Assembly (NCBI GenBank): GCA_964371655.1
Contig: CAYJOD010000029.1
Location: 1-62,988 of the forward strand
Direction of reading: 5' to 3'
DNA: 62,988 bases
Origin: CAZGSN01 sp964371655
GTDB lineage: Bacteria > Desulfobacterota > Binatia > HRBIN30
Made by a program: the position numbers and the translations under genes. The notes below the pieces were generated by a model that saw only the letters and a list, made by a program, of their open reading frames with translations, was not told the origin of the DNA and made no database searches. The stretch's first letter is position 1, and every line of letters begins with the position of its first letter. Positions 1-7,715 of this stretch are shown here, one piece after another.

Positions 1-239
1 TTCAGTCGCGCCGCCTACGGATAAGCCCCTCAAGATGGCCAAACTCCAGGCGCCGGCATCTTGCCGGCGCGAATCACGCCGCCTGGAAGGCGGCGCTCCC
101 AGGGATACAGAACGTCGGCGAGGTAGCGATGCGATGGCAAGTGAGTTTCAGAGGCTCCGTCGGCGACTTTGCCGTGGCCCTGCCGTAGGCGACGGCCCCG
201 GCTCCCGGGAGACGCGCGCCGCAGGGAGCTTGCTTCTTC
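1..239. repeat. Gene-free left edge with short palindromic repeats
   Basis: No convincing gene lies here. Around 49-112 two adjacent palindromes are visible: GCGCCGGCATCTTGCCGGCGC and a GCCGCCTGGAAGGCGGCGCTCCC segment. Both look like dispersed intergenic repeats rather than gene remnants. The enoyl-CoA hydratase gene ends at 240, so part of this stretch lies in its 3' flank. Confidence 0.5.
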
Positions 240-1058
240 TCATCTTCCCTTCCACAGTGGCTCGCGCTTCTCGCCGAAGGCGCGGATGCCTTCCATCGCG
301 TCTTCCGTGGAGAAGACATCGGCCGCGTACGTCAGCTCCTGATCGAGCGCTTCCTTGAGCGGCAGCCCCAGGCCTTTGAGCGCGGCCTCCTTCACCTTAC
401 GCACGGCATACGGTCCGTTCTTGCAGATGAGCTCGGCGTACTTGATGGCGGTCGGCATGAGCTGGTCGAGGGCGACCACCTCGTTGACGACGCCGTAGTG
501 GTAGGCCTTGTGGGCGCTGATCGGCGCGGCGGTCAGCAGCATCTCCATCGCCCACGGGAACGGCATCTGGCGCGGCAGCTTCACGGTAGAGCCGCCGCCT
601 GGGAAGAGGCCGCGGCGAGGCTCGCCGATGGCGAACGAGGCGTGCTCGGCGGCGATGCGGATGTCGGTGCCCTGCAACAATTCCATGCCCCCGGCGATGC
701 AGAAGCCGTTCACCGCGGCGATGATCGGCTTGTAGATCTCCACGTCGCGGAGCACGGCGACGAGCGCGGCGTTGGCCGGGAAATCCTGCCCCAGCGTCTG
801 CGTGCCACCGGAGGCCTGCAGGGCCTCGATGTTCTGCGTGACCATCGGGATGAACTCTTTGAGGTCGCCGCCGGCGCAAAAGGCCTTATCGCCGGCACCG
901 GTAATGATCGCGACCCACAGATCGGGATCATCGCGGAAATCCAACCAGGCCTTGGCGAGCAACCCGAATGCTTCGAAGTCGAGAGCATTGCGGCGTTGCG
1001 GCCGGTTGATGGTGATGAAGGCGATGCGTCCCCTCGCTTCGTAAACGATCGGCGGCAT
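240..1058 (-). CDS. Enoyl-CoA hydratase/isomerase family protein
   Basis: A 272-residue crotonase-fold protein, the usual length for the family, predicted to hydrate or isomerise a CoA-thioester in the cytoplasm. The N-terminal strand (VYEARGRIAFITINRPQRRNAL) is the classic crotonase opening. The oxyanion-hole segments are visible as AFCAGGDLKEF near residue 65 and AAVNGFCIAGGMELLQGTDIRIA near residues 115-137. The ATG at 1058 was chosen because the frame upstream of it is low-quality sequence that overlaps a dispersed repeat. The gene stands alone on the minus strand, so its substrate cannot be inferred from neighbours. Family assignment is secure; substrate unknown. Confidence 0.9.
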   Translation of the reverse strand: MPPIVYEARGRIAFITINRPQRRNALDFEAFGLLAKAWLDFRDDPDLWVAIITGAGDKAFCAGGDLKEFIPMVTQNIEALQASGGTQTLGQDFPANAALVAVLRDVEIYKPIIAAVNGFCIAGGMELLQGTDIRIAAEHASFAIGEPRRGLFPGGGSTVKLPRQMPFPWAMEMLLTAAPISAHKAYHYGVVNEVVALDQLMPTAIKYAELICKNGPYAVRKVKEAALKGLGLPLKEALDQELTYAADVFSTEDAMEGIRAFGEKREPLWKGR

Positions 1059-1517
1059 GCCGAGACAGAGACCAGATTTTCGGACGACAGACAACAGACA
1101 TCGCTGCCCAGAACGGTGGGGCAGGCCTCCGTGCCTGCCGCCAGCCGCGCAGGCAGGGACGCCTGCGTCACCAGAAAAGTAATCTGTAACCTTAGCCGCG
1201 GCCGCCAGACCGTGGCATCCGCTGCTCACTGTCTCAAAACCCGCCCCCAGCCCGACCCCGCGGCCGCGCCGGCCGCGCTCCCGGCTATTTCGTGGAGCAA
1301 TTCGCGGGTGGGCCGCCAACGCTGGGAGCGCGGGCGGCTCGCCCGCATCAGTCGATCAGGTCTTAAGACAACATCTGGCGAGCGCGGTTACGATCAGAGG
1401 CTCCGTCCTACGTACCCGATATGCGTTCCCTGTGCTTGACTCCCCGCGGCAACCCGATTTACAAGGCGCGACGATCCTAATGGCCATCCGGTGCAAGCCG
1501 GCGGAAGGGAGACGAGT
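1059..1517. repeat. Intergenic spacer with two dispersed repeat families
   Basis: No gene is seen. Positions about 1116-1173 hold a GGGGCAGGCCTCCGTGCCTGCC palindrome followed by a complementary GCAGGCAGGGACGCCTGCG arm; the same element recurs at about 3371-3430. Positions 1321-1348 hold GGGAGCGCGGGCGGCTCGCCCGC, which recurs at 21499-21522 and, diverged, at 46412-46440. Confidence 0.6.
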
Positions 1518-3317
1518 ATGGGGTGGAAGACCACGTGTGGGCGATGGTGGCTGGCGACTCTTGCCGTCGTAGTCGGAATCACGACGGCCGCAGAGGCGAT
1601 CTATCTCGACCAGGAGCAGAACGTCTCGTTGCGGCTCCGCGCTTACTCCCAAGTGAGCATCCGCGCGGAAAACTCGGAGCAGGACACCATTCCCGCCGTC
1701 GCCACTGGGCAGGTGGTCTCACACCGGAATTTCTACAACCCCGAGCTCGACGCGAAGTTCACTGCGTACACGTCCTTTCTCAAGAATACACCCCTGGATT
1801 TTCTGGCCCCGGATGATTTCGCTGGACGCGTTGCCGGTTGGGGCTTCTACGACGGTGTCTACGACTACGGCTCCAGCCAGTTCAACGATACTCGACGCGG
1901 GATAAACTCCACGGTTGGAGATCTGACCACGAGACCGCGCCATGCATGGTTTCTGGAAGGTCCGGGCTTCAACTGCGTGACCCACGGTCAGGGGCCGGGG
2001 TCACCCTGTATCGCCGGAAAAACGCCCGCCGGCGGGAACATCCCTTATTCCAGCCTCGAGGACGTCTTCCCCGGGCACGACGTCCAGAACATCCGCGACA
2101 TCTACGCACACCGGCAGCGTGTCAACGAGCTCTACCTCAACTATGCCAAGGGACCGGTCTTCCTCAGAGTCGGCCGCCAGGCGATCTCGTGGGGCGAGTC
2201 CGACACCGTCGCTTTGTTGGATCAAAACAATCCGTTCGACATCACCCTCGGTCCTCCGGGCCTGTTCCAAGACTTGGATCAGGCGCGAATTCCACTGTGG
2301 ACCGTTCGCAGCAGTGTCAACTTGTTCGACAACCTGGGGCCGTTCTCGAGCGGCTTCATCGAAGCCTACTGGGTTCCCGGCGACCTCGACACCGAGACCG
2401 GAACCCTGCCGATTCTGACGGCAAGCCCGTACTCGGTTCGCGGCGATGATCCCAACAAGCAGCAGTTGCTCCAGAGCTTGCAGTTTGTGCTGATCGACGC
2501 CGTTCCCAAGAAGCGTATGGAGAACAGCCGCTGGGGGGTGCGCTTACAAACGGTTATCGCCAGCCAATTCACCGTCCAAGCCTGGTACTACACCCACTTC
2601 CCCAACGCGCCCGTGCCCGTCAAGCGTCCGCCCACCCTGCTTGGTCCCGGCGCCGGAACGCGCCTCTTCATCGTCGAAACCGTGCACCAGATGACTGCGG
2701 TCGTCGGCGCGGCGACCAGTGTCTTTGTCGAACCGTTGGACGGCATCTTTCGCGCCGAGGCCGAGTACTTCGACAACGAGCCCGCCTTCATCCCCGACGA
2801 AAACTTGAAGGTTTCGAACGATCCGTTCCCGCGCAATGACCCGATCAACGGCACAGGACGAGTCCCCCATGCCGATTTCCTGCGCTGGGAGCTTGGGTTC
2901 GACCGCTTCTTCTTCGTGCGCCCGCTGAATCCGTCGAATAGCTTCCTGCTCGTCACCGCTCTCGTGGGTTCATTCAATTTCGACGAGACCCGCCTCCAGG
3001 ACTTCCGTTACAACGGCCAGCAGAAGCCCGGAGGTACGGGCTCGTCACCATCGGACTACGCGGATCTCAAGCAGTTCGAGGGCTTCGCACAGATGCACCT
3101 GCAGACCGACTACCTGCACGGGCGCCTCAGTCCAGCCGCGACCATCATCGGCAATCTGCGTGGCACCTGGGCGGTGAACCCAGGCGTGACCTATCGCATG
3201 ACGGATTGGCTCCTGTTCGACCTAGCCGGAGTCGTCACCGGCGGCGCGTACCAGCAACTTGGTTTCTACAAGGACAAGGACCAGATCTCGGCACGCGTCA
3301 CCTACCAGCTCAACTGA
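1518..3317 (+). CDS. DUF1302-family outer-membrane protein
   Basis: A 599-residue secreted protein. The N-terminus has a basic start, a hydrophobic core and an AEA cleavage site near residue 27, a typical Sec signal peptide. The mature part resembles DUF1302 proteins: the segment LRVGRQAISWGESDTVALLD followed by NNPFDI is a strong family signature, and the end (RVTYQLN) suits a beta-barrel. DUF1302 proteins are outer-membrane barrels often encoded with a DUF1329 lipoprotein and RND exporters, linked to hydrophobic compound or sterol-like metabolism; no such partners are here. ATG 1518 is preceded by GGAAGGGAGACGAG and starts the signal peptide, so it is preferred over the upstream in-frame ATG at 1491. 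Confidence 0.8.
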   Translation: MGWKTTCGRWWLATLAVVVGITTAAEAIYLDQEQNVSLRLRAYSQVSIRAENSEQDTIPAVATGQVVSHRNFYNPELDAKFTAYTSFLKNTPLDFLAPDDFAGRVAGWGFYDGVYDYGSSQFNDTRRGINSTVGDLTTRPRHAWFLEGPGFNCVTHGQGPGSPCIAGKTPAGGNIPYSSLEDVFPGHDVQNIRDIYAHRQRVNELYLNYAKGPVFLRVGRQAISWGESDTVALLDQNNPFDITLGPPGLFQDLDQARIPLWTVRSSVNLFDNLGPFSSGFIEAYWVPGDLDTETGTLPILTASPYSVRGDDPNKQQLLQSLQFVLIDAVPKKRMENSRWGVRLQTVIASQFTVQAWYYTHFPNAPVPVKRPPTLLGPGAGTRLFIVETVHQMTAVVGAATSVFVEPLDGIFRAEAEYFDNEPAFIPDENLKVSNDPFPRNDPINGTGRVPHADFLRWELGFDRFFFVRPLNPSNSFLLVTALVGSFNFDETRLQDFRYNGQQKPGGTGSSPSDYADLKQFEGFAQMHLQTDYLHGRLSPAATIIGNLRGTWAVNPGVTYRMTDWLLFDLAGVVTGGAYQQLGFYKDKDQISARVTYQLN

Positions 3318-3667
3318 GAGACAACGAGGATCGTCGTCCCGGAGTAAGGCAGCAGCGCTTGAGGACCAGGCCGTGGTGGGGCAGGCCTCCGTGCCTGCCC
3401 TGCTGCGCAGGCAGGGACGCCTGCGCCACCCGAACAGCATTCTTTGAGCTCAATCACATCAATTGGAACCACGGATTCCACGGATGGGCACGGAGATATG
3501 AAGGGGAAAGACCTTCGTTCGGATCGGAAGAATTCGTCCGCCAGGCGTCTGTATCGCGGTCCGGATGCAAGTTGCTGCAGTTGTTCTTGCTTATCCGTGT
3601 TGATCCGTGAAATCCGTGGTCGAAACTGAGCTTTTCCGGTTGAGAAAAGCGGCGCGCCCTGTCGGTT
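3318..3667. repeat. Repeat-filled intergenic region
   Basis: Two repeat units occupy this stretch. The first (about 3371-3430) is the GGCAGGCCTCCGTGCCTGCC element also found near 1116. The second (about 3470-3624) is a long imperfect inverted repeat whose ends read AACCACGGATTCCACGGATG and CCGTGAAATCCGTGGTCG. It belongs to the same family as the element at 43717-43880. No gene is supported. Confidence 0.7.
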
Positions 3668-4051
3668 TCAGGTCCGGCCGTAACGATCTTCCAGACGCAC
3701 CACGTCGTCGAGCTCCGGTGTCGAGGCCTCGAGCACCTCGCAGGTTTCGATCGCGGTCATACGATGCCGCAGCTCCGGGATGATGTGCAGGCTCTCGCCG
3801 GGTTGTAGGCGCACGGTTCGGCGCGGGCCGTCAGCGCTGGCTAGCTCGAGCTCGAGCACACCCGACAACACGTACACGGTTTCGTCTTTGTGGCGATGGT
3901 ACTGAAAGCTCAGCTGCTGGCCGCGCTCGATGTGCAGGATCTTGCCGGCGTAGTGCGAGGTTTCGGCCCAGATCAGCTCGTAACCCCAGGGCTTGTCGAC
4001 GCGCCTCCCGCGAAAGGGCACGACGGACTGAGCTGACTCAGTCGATGCCAT
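3668..4051 (-). CDS. Cupin, mannose-6-phosphate isomerase type II-like
   Basis: A 127-residue single-domain cupin. The opening VDKPWGYELIW is characteristic of the C-terminal cupin of phosphomannose isomerase/GDP-mannose pyrophosphorylase and related sugar-phosphate cupins. The metal-binding motif is visible as FQYHRHKDETVYVLSG near residues 53-68 and a second His-bearing strand as LHIIPELRHRM. It may be a sugar isomerase or a small sensor or binding cupin; the catalytic identity is not proven. The start at 4051 (MASTES) gives the normal family length; the frame upstream is not cupin-like. The prenyl-phosphate transferase at 4401-5327 lies upstream on the same strand, separated by repeats. 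Confidence 0.75.
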   Translation of the reverse strand: MASTESAQSVVPFRGRRVDKPWGYELIWAETSHYAGKILHIERGQQLSFQYHRHKDETVYVLSGVLELELASADGPRRTVRLQPGESLHIIPELRHRMTAIETCEVLEASTPELDDVVRLEDRYGRT

Positions 4052-4400
4052 GATGCGCACCGACTTGATCCGCGCGAGCCACGGACACCCGCCCCTCGAA
4101 ACACTGTGCACTGAGCGAATCGCCGGCGACGCCGCCAACCCAACGGCGAGCGTCATTGCAGTGTTCGCAAGCACTCCCTCTCCCGCATGACCCGCGGGAG
4201 AGGGTGGGGGTGAGGGATCTAATTCTTCTCAACGCGCCCCTCCACCCGACCGCGCCGCAGTTCCCTCACCCTAACCCTCTCCCGCAAGTAATGCGGGCGA
4301 GGGGAGCTGGCCTGACGGCCGGAATACTGCAGAGGGTCAGCGCAGCCCGGTGCTTCCGGCCCCGATCTATAACCTGTGTTCCGCGCTCCGTCCTCAGACA
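4052..4400. repeat. Two CCCTCACCC/CTCTCCC palindromic repeats
   Basis: Positions 4171-4213 form a stem-loop of CCCTCTCCCGC against GCGGGAGAGGG followed by TGGGGGTGAGGG. Positions 4263-4305 form CCCTCACCCTAACCCTCTCCCGC against GCGGGCGAGGGG. These are two of seven copies of this element in the window (others near 41650, 49544, 49749, 56107 and 62933, plus a decayed one near 41920). No gene is seen. Confidence 0.7.
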
Positions 4401-5327
4401 TCATGGCGTCCTGTACAGCAGGACCGCGACGGTGAGAAACCAGAACAGGATGTCGGCGATGAGCGGTCGATCGCTGAGCAGCAGCTGCGTCGGGTTGCCG
4501 CCTTCTTCCTTCTGATGCACGAGGTAGAGGTAGCGGAAGATGCCGAAGAGCACGAACGGGATGGTCAGATACAGCTTGTCGGTCCCGAGCTTGTCGCGGA
4601 CCTCCGGTGACGCCGTATAGATCGCGTAGGCGACGACGGTGGAGGCGGTCACCACGGAAATCATCTGATCCAGGAAGTACGGGCTGTACTCGCGCAGGAT
4701 GGCGCGATGGTCGGTGGCGCGCCCCTCGAGCAGCACGATCTCGTGGCGGCGCTTGCAGAAGCCGAGGAACATCATCAGCAGGAACGTACAGATGATCAGC
4801 CACGGCGACACCGGCACGCCAATGACGACGCCGCCGGCGACGGCGCGCAGGACAAAGCCCGCGGCAATCGCCATCACGTCGAGGATCACGATCTCCTTGA
4901 GCACGAAGGTGTAGGCGACTTGCAAGCCGAAGTAGAGCGTCACCAGCCCGGCAAAATCCAGGTTCAGGCGCAGGGAAAGACCGATGCCCATCGCCACCAA
5001 CAGCACCGCCAGCGCCGACGCGGTGGTGGGCGCGATGCGCCCGGCGGGCAGCGGCCGCAGCGCCTTCAGCGGATGCAGCCGATCGCGCTCGCAATCGCGG
5101 ATGTCGTTCATCACATAGGCGCCGCTGGCCACCAAGCAAAACGATAAGGCCCCGGCCGCAACCAGGAGCACATAATGCGGATCGAGAAGGTGCTTGGAGA
5201 AGACCAGGGCCGCGAAGACGACGCTGTTCTTGCTCCACTGCATCGGCCGCAGCAACTTGACGAGATCGGTCAGCGACGTCGATCTTGGCCGCGCCAGCGC
5301 CGCGCTCCGACTCTGCGTTTTCTTCAC
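4401..5327 (-). CDS. UbiA-family prenyltransferase, decaprenyl-phosphate phosphoribosyltransferase-like
   Basis: A 308-residue polytopic membrane protein with about eight hydrophobic segments. The first Asp-rich motif reads NDIRDCERDRLHPLKALRPLPAG (residues about 73-95). This is the form seen in DPPR synthases (Rv3806c/UbiA type), which attach phosphoribose to decaprenyl phosphate for arabinan precursors, rather than that of quinone prenyltransferases. A second polar loop (CKRRHEIVLLEGRATDHRAILREYSP) is also typical. The start is a GTG at 5327. Known family function: transfer of phosphoribose or a related group to a polyprenyl phosphate at the inner membrane, feeding cell-envelope glycans. 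The neighbouring sugar-phosphate cupin fits that theme. Confidence 0.85.
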   Translation of the reverse strand: MKKTQSRSAALARPRSTSLTDLVKLLRPMQWSKNSVVFAALVFSKHLLDPHYVLLVAAGALSFCLVASGAYVMNDIRDCERDRLHPLKALRPLPAGRIAPTTASALAVLLVAMGIGLSLRLNLDFAGLVTLYFGLQVAYTFVLKEIVILDVMAIAAGFVLRAVAGGVVIGVPVSPWLIICTFLLMMFLGFCKRRHEIVLLEGRATDHRAILREYSPYFLDQMISVVTASTVVAYAIYTASPEVRDKLGTDKLYLTIPFVLFGIFRYLYLVHQKEEGGNPTQLLLSDRPLIADILFWFLTVAVLLYRTP

Positions 5328-5733
5328 GAGCAGCTATTCAGCATGCGCCATGCGGCGAATCAAGCGGCCGAGCGCGTATCTCGTAAAGCGTATCTCGTGT
5401 TGCGTGAAGCTTTTCCCGGGCACGGCCGAAGGGACATCTCGTCCCTGGGATGTGTAGGCTCTCAGACGAGATACGAGATACGCTTCACGAGATACGAGAT
5501 ACGCTTTACGAGATACGCGAACTAGTCGCTCTTGTCGGCGAACAGCGCAATTGTATTGCTCGTCGCCGGAGTCGAGAACTGCGCCGACCAACAGGCGCCT
5601 TCGGTGTTCAAGAGTTGCAGGGTTACGGCGTTGGCGAAGGGCTGGCGACGACGAACGACGCGCAGCATGGGCACTCCAATCACCGGCGCAGGCTGAAGTC
5701 CTGCGCAGCTTTGCACTAAAAGTCTCCATGGGT
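5328..5733. repeat. CGTATCTCGTA direct/inverted repeat cluster
   Basis: Between about 5370 and 5521 the decamer CGTATCTCGT and its complement ACGAGATACG occur many times: two copies on one side, then several head-to-tail copies on the other side of a spacer. Together they could form a long imperfect hairpin. No credible gene exists in this interval. Confidence 0.7.
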
Positions 5734-5831
5734 GTCATTCCGAGCCGTTGCACTTCCGCGGCGAGGAATCTTCCGAGTGCTGCGCCCATCCGACATTCCA
5801 CTGCAGATTCCTCGCTCCCGCTCGGAATGAC
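5734..5831. repeat. GTCATTCCGAG inverted-repeat element, copy 1
   Basis: An approximately 98-bp element with termini GTCATTCCGAG and CTCGGAATGAC, containing internal GAGGAATCTTCCG and AGATTCCTCGCT arms. Related copies lie at 21276-21373, 41728-41831 and 50146-50229 (the last lacking its outer tips). It has the size and symmetry of a non-coding palindromic repeat or MITE-like unit. Confidence 0.75.
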
Positions 5832-5872
5832 AATTGCTGGTGTCGGATAGAAACATACCGAGTCGAGTTTTG

Positions 5873-5946
5873 GTGCAAAGCCGTCCTGCGCCTACAGCCC
5901 GCGTTTGCCGGCTGTTCTGAAATGTAGGCGCAGGACGGCTTTGCAC
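5873..5946. repeat. Perfect 24-bp inverted repeat
   Basis: Arm 5873-5896 (GTGCAAAGCCGTCCTGCGCCTACA) is the exact reverse complement of arm 5923-5946, separated by 26 bases. No run of T follows, so it does not look like an intrinsic terminator. Confidence 0.8.
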
Positions 5947-5987
5947 ATAAACCCTTGCCGTGGCCCTGTGGTTCTCGGAAGCATCAC

Positions 5988-6016
5988 TTGACAAACAGAC
6001 TGCGTTGCGCGAAATA
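5988..6016 (+). promoter_or_regulatory. Candidate sigma-70-like promoter
   Basis: A perfect TTGACA at 5988-5993 is followed 17 bases later by GAAATA (6011-6016), a poor -10 match. It would start a transcript near 6023 that runs into the strong terminator at 6152-6190, and then into sbp if termination is bypassed. Confidence 0.35.
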
Positions 6017-6019
6017 CGC

Positions 6020-6190
6020 GCGTCACATGAACGCCCGACTACAAACCGCTTGCACGTGTTGCTGTACCAAGGCCCGAGAGGTCTCTCGTGTCGGCGGTTG
6101 TGCTGCGTTCAGTTTCACTCGTTAATCCCAAGTAAGCGCTAGCAACGATCGAAGGCCCGGGAGGAGATTCCTCCCGGGCCTTTTCATTTT
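6020..6190 (+). ncRNA. Candidate small RNA or leader/attenuator upstream of sbp
   Basis: The interval runs from a possible promoter at 5988-6016 to a strong intrinsic terminator ending near 6190, about 170 nt, with no convincing reading frame. It could be a free small RNA or a 5' leader whose terminator controls the sulfate operon starting at 6272. I do not recognise any known riboswitch consensus in it. The call rests only on promoter-terminator layout. Confidence 0.25.
6152..6190 (+). terminator. Intrinsic terminator upstream of sbp
   Basis: AAGGCCCGGGAGGA (6153-6166) pairs with TCCTCCCGGGCCTT around a four-base loop and is followed by a T-rich run (TTTTCATTTTG). The stem is perfect and GC-rich, a textbook rho-independent terminator 80 bases before the sbp start. 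Confidence 0.85.
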
Positions 6191-6271
6191 GTCGGCTCGC
6201 CGTCGCCTGACGGCGACGAGCTGCAGCGCTGAAGACTTATCCGAAAATCAAAAACGCCAGGAGATGAGAAA

Positions 6272-7300
6272 ATGATTCAGTTCCAAACCAAGACCATTTT
6301 GAAGACCATTGTTGCGGCCGCCGTCGCGGTCTTGACCAGCACTGGGTTCGCGCGCTTCGCGCACGCCGCCGGCGATTCGATCGAGCTGCTCAACGTTTCC
6401 TACGACCCAACCCGCGAGCTGTTGAAGGATATCGGCACTGCCTTCAGCGCCCGCTACGCCAAGGAGAGCGGCACCCAGGTCGCCGTCAAGCAATCGCACG
6501 GCGGCTCCGGGGCCCAAGCGCGCGCCGTCGTCGATGGGCTCGAGGCCGACGTCGTGACTCTGGCGCTGTGGCCGGACACCGACGCCATCCGTAAGGCCGG
6601 GTTGATTGCCGACGGTTGGGAGAAGCGCTTCCCGAACAACGCGACGCCGTGGACGTCAACCCTCGTCTTCGCGGTGCGCAAAGGCAATCCGAAAGGAATC
6701 AAAGACTGGCCCGATCTGATCAGGCCGGGCATCGAGATCATCACCCCGAATCCCAAGACTTCAGGCAACGGCAAGCTCAGCTTCATTGCCGCCTGGGGGT
6801 CGGTCACCGAGCGCGGCGGCAGCGAAGACCAGGCGCGCGAATTCGTCACCAAGCTCTACAAGCAAACGCCCGTGCTCGATTCCGGCGCGCGCGGCTCGAC
6901 CATCACCTTCGTGCAGAAAAAGATTGGCGACGTGCAGATCACTTGGGAGAACGAAGGGCTTCTGTCGGTGATCGAGTCGAAGGGCGAGGTCGAGCTGGTC
7001 TACCCCCCGATCAGCTTCCTCGCCGAGCCGCCGGTGGCCTTGGTCGATGCCAACGTAAAGCGCCACGGCACCACGCCGGTCGCCGAGGCCTACCTCAACT
7101 TTCTGTACAGCGACGAGGGGCAGGAGATCATCGCCAAGAACTACTTCCGACCGACCACGGCCGAGATCCTGCAAAAGCATGCGGCGACCTTCCCGTCGCT
7201 CAAGCTGTTCCGCATCGACGCGGTATCGAAGGGGTGGGCCGATGCCTACGACAAGTTCTTCGGCGACGGCAAGATCTTCGACGGCATCTACAAGCCGTAA
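6272..7300 (+). CDS. sbp: Sulfate ABC transporter periplasmic substrate-binding protein
   Basis: A 342-residue protein with a Sec signal peptide (basic N-terminus, hydrophobic core, cleavage near AHA-AGDS at about residue 33). The mature protein begins ELLNVSYDPTRELL and contains KQSHGGSGAQARAV, DVVTLALWPDTDAI and PNPKTSGNGK, all signatures of Sbp/CysP. The protein binds sulfate or thiosulfate in the periplasm and delivers it to CysTWA. ATG 6272 follows an AGGAGATGAG ribosome site. It is the first gene of an operon with a small membrane protein, cysT, cysW-cysA and a YezD-like gene. The upstream terminator at 6152 may allow attenuation. Confidence 0.95.
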   Translation: MIQFQTKTILKTIVAAAVAVLTSTGFARFAHAAGDSIELLNVSYDPTRELLKDIGTAFSARYAKESGTQVAVKQSHGGSGAQARAVVDGLEADVVTLALWPDTDAIRKAGLIADGWEKRFPNNATPWTSTLVFAVRKGNPKGIKDWPDLIRPGIEIITPNPKTSGNGKLSFIAAWGSVTERGGSEDQAREFVTKLYKQTPVLDSGARGSTITFVQKKIGDVQITWENEGLLSVIESKGEVELVYPPISFLAEPPVALVDANVKRHGTTPVAEAYLNFLYSDEGQEIIAKNYFRPTTAEILQKHAATFPSLKLFRIDAVSKGWADAYDKFFGDGKIFDGIYKP

Positions 7301-7310
7301 GGAGTCGATC

Positions 7311-7466
7311 ATGCACACTCAGAATCGAACCTGGTCGATGCTGCCGGTCCTCGACTTCTCGACGGATCGCGCCGCGGCGCCGCTCCTCGGCTTCGTCGTA
7401 GCCGCGGCATTGAGCGCCGCGCTGTGGGTGGCGCTCGGGTGGGCGCTCTCGGGTCTGCTGCAATGA
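7311..7466 (+). CDS. Small single-helix membrane protein within sulfate operon
   Basis: A 51-residue protein starting at ATG 7311 with AAGGAGTCGATC just upstream, 10 bases after the sbp stop. Residues about 24-48 form one hydrophobic helix (LLGFVVAAALSAALWVALGWALSGL) after a polar N-terminus. I do not recognise a family. Its position between sbp and cysT and its good ribosome-binding site suggest a real accessory membrane peptide of the sulfate importer; that role is inference. Confidence 0.6.
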   Translation: MHTQNRTWSMLPVLDFSTDRAAAPLLGFVVAAALSAALWVALGWALSGLLQ

Positions 7467-7552
7467 AACGGCGAGCCCATATTCTTGGAGTGCGGGAGCT
7501 TGCTCCTGCTTTCGTCGGAGCCGCGGCGCGACGAGGTTGTCTAAAACTCCAC

Positions 7553-7628
7553 AGGGCGCGCAGCCGCGCGCCCCTACGCCATGCGGTCTTCCTTGGTCTT
7601 CTTGTAGGGGCGCGCGGCTGCGCGCCCT
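7553..7628. repeat. Perfect 25-bp inverted repeat inside sulfate operon
   Basis: Arms 7553-7577 (AGGGCGCGCAGCCGCGCGC then CCCTAC) and 7604-7628 are exact reverse complements with a 26-base loop. The element sits in the 249-bp gap between the small membrane gene and cysT. It is a long, very stable hairpin without a T tract, and may affect mRNA decay or the relative expression of binding protein and permease. Confidence 0.8.
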
Positions 7629-7715
7629 CCTCGGTCGGTTTTCGCGACAATCTCTGCCGATCGCATCCCCACAAAGCGGCGGCAAGCCGCCGCACTCGAG
7701 AGACGGAGAACTGAC

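Noticed and set aside
5370..5521. Possible CRISPR array because of repeated CGTATCTCGT units
   Set aside because: Units are about 10 bases, in both orientations, with no uniform spacers; it is a simple inverted repeat cluster.
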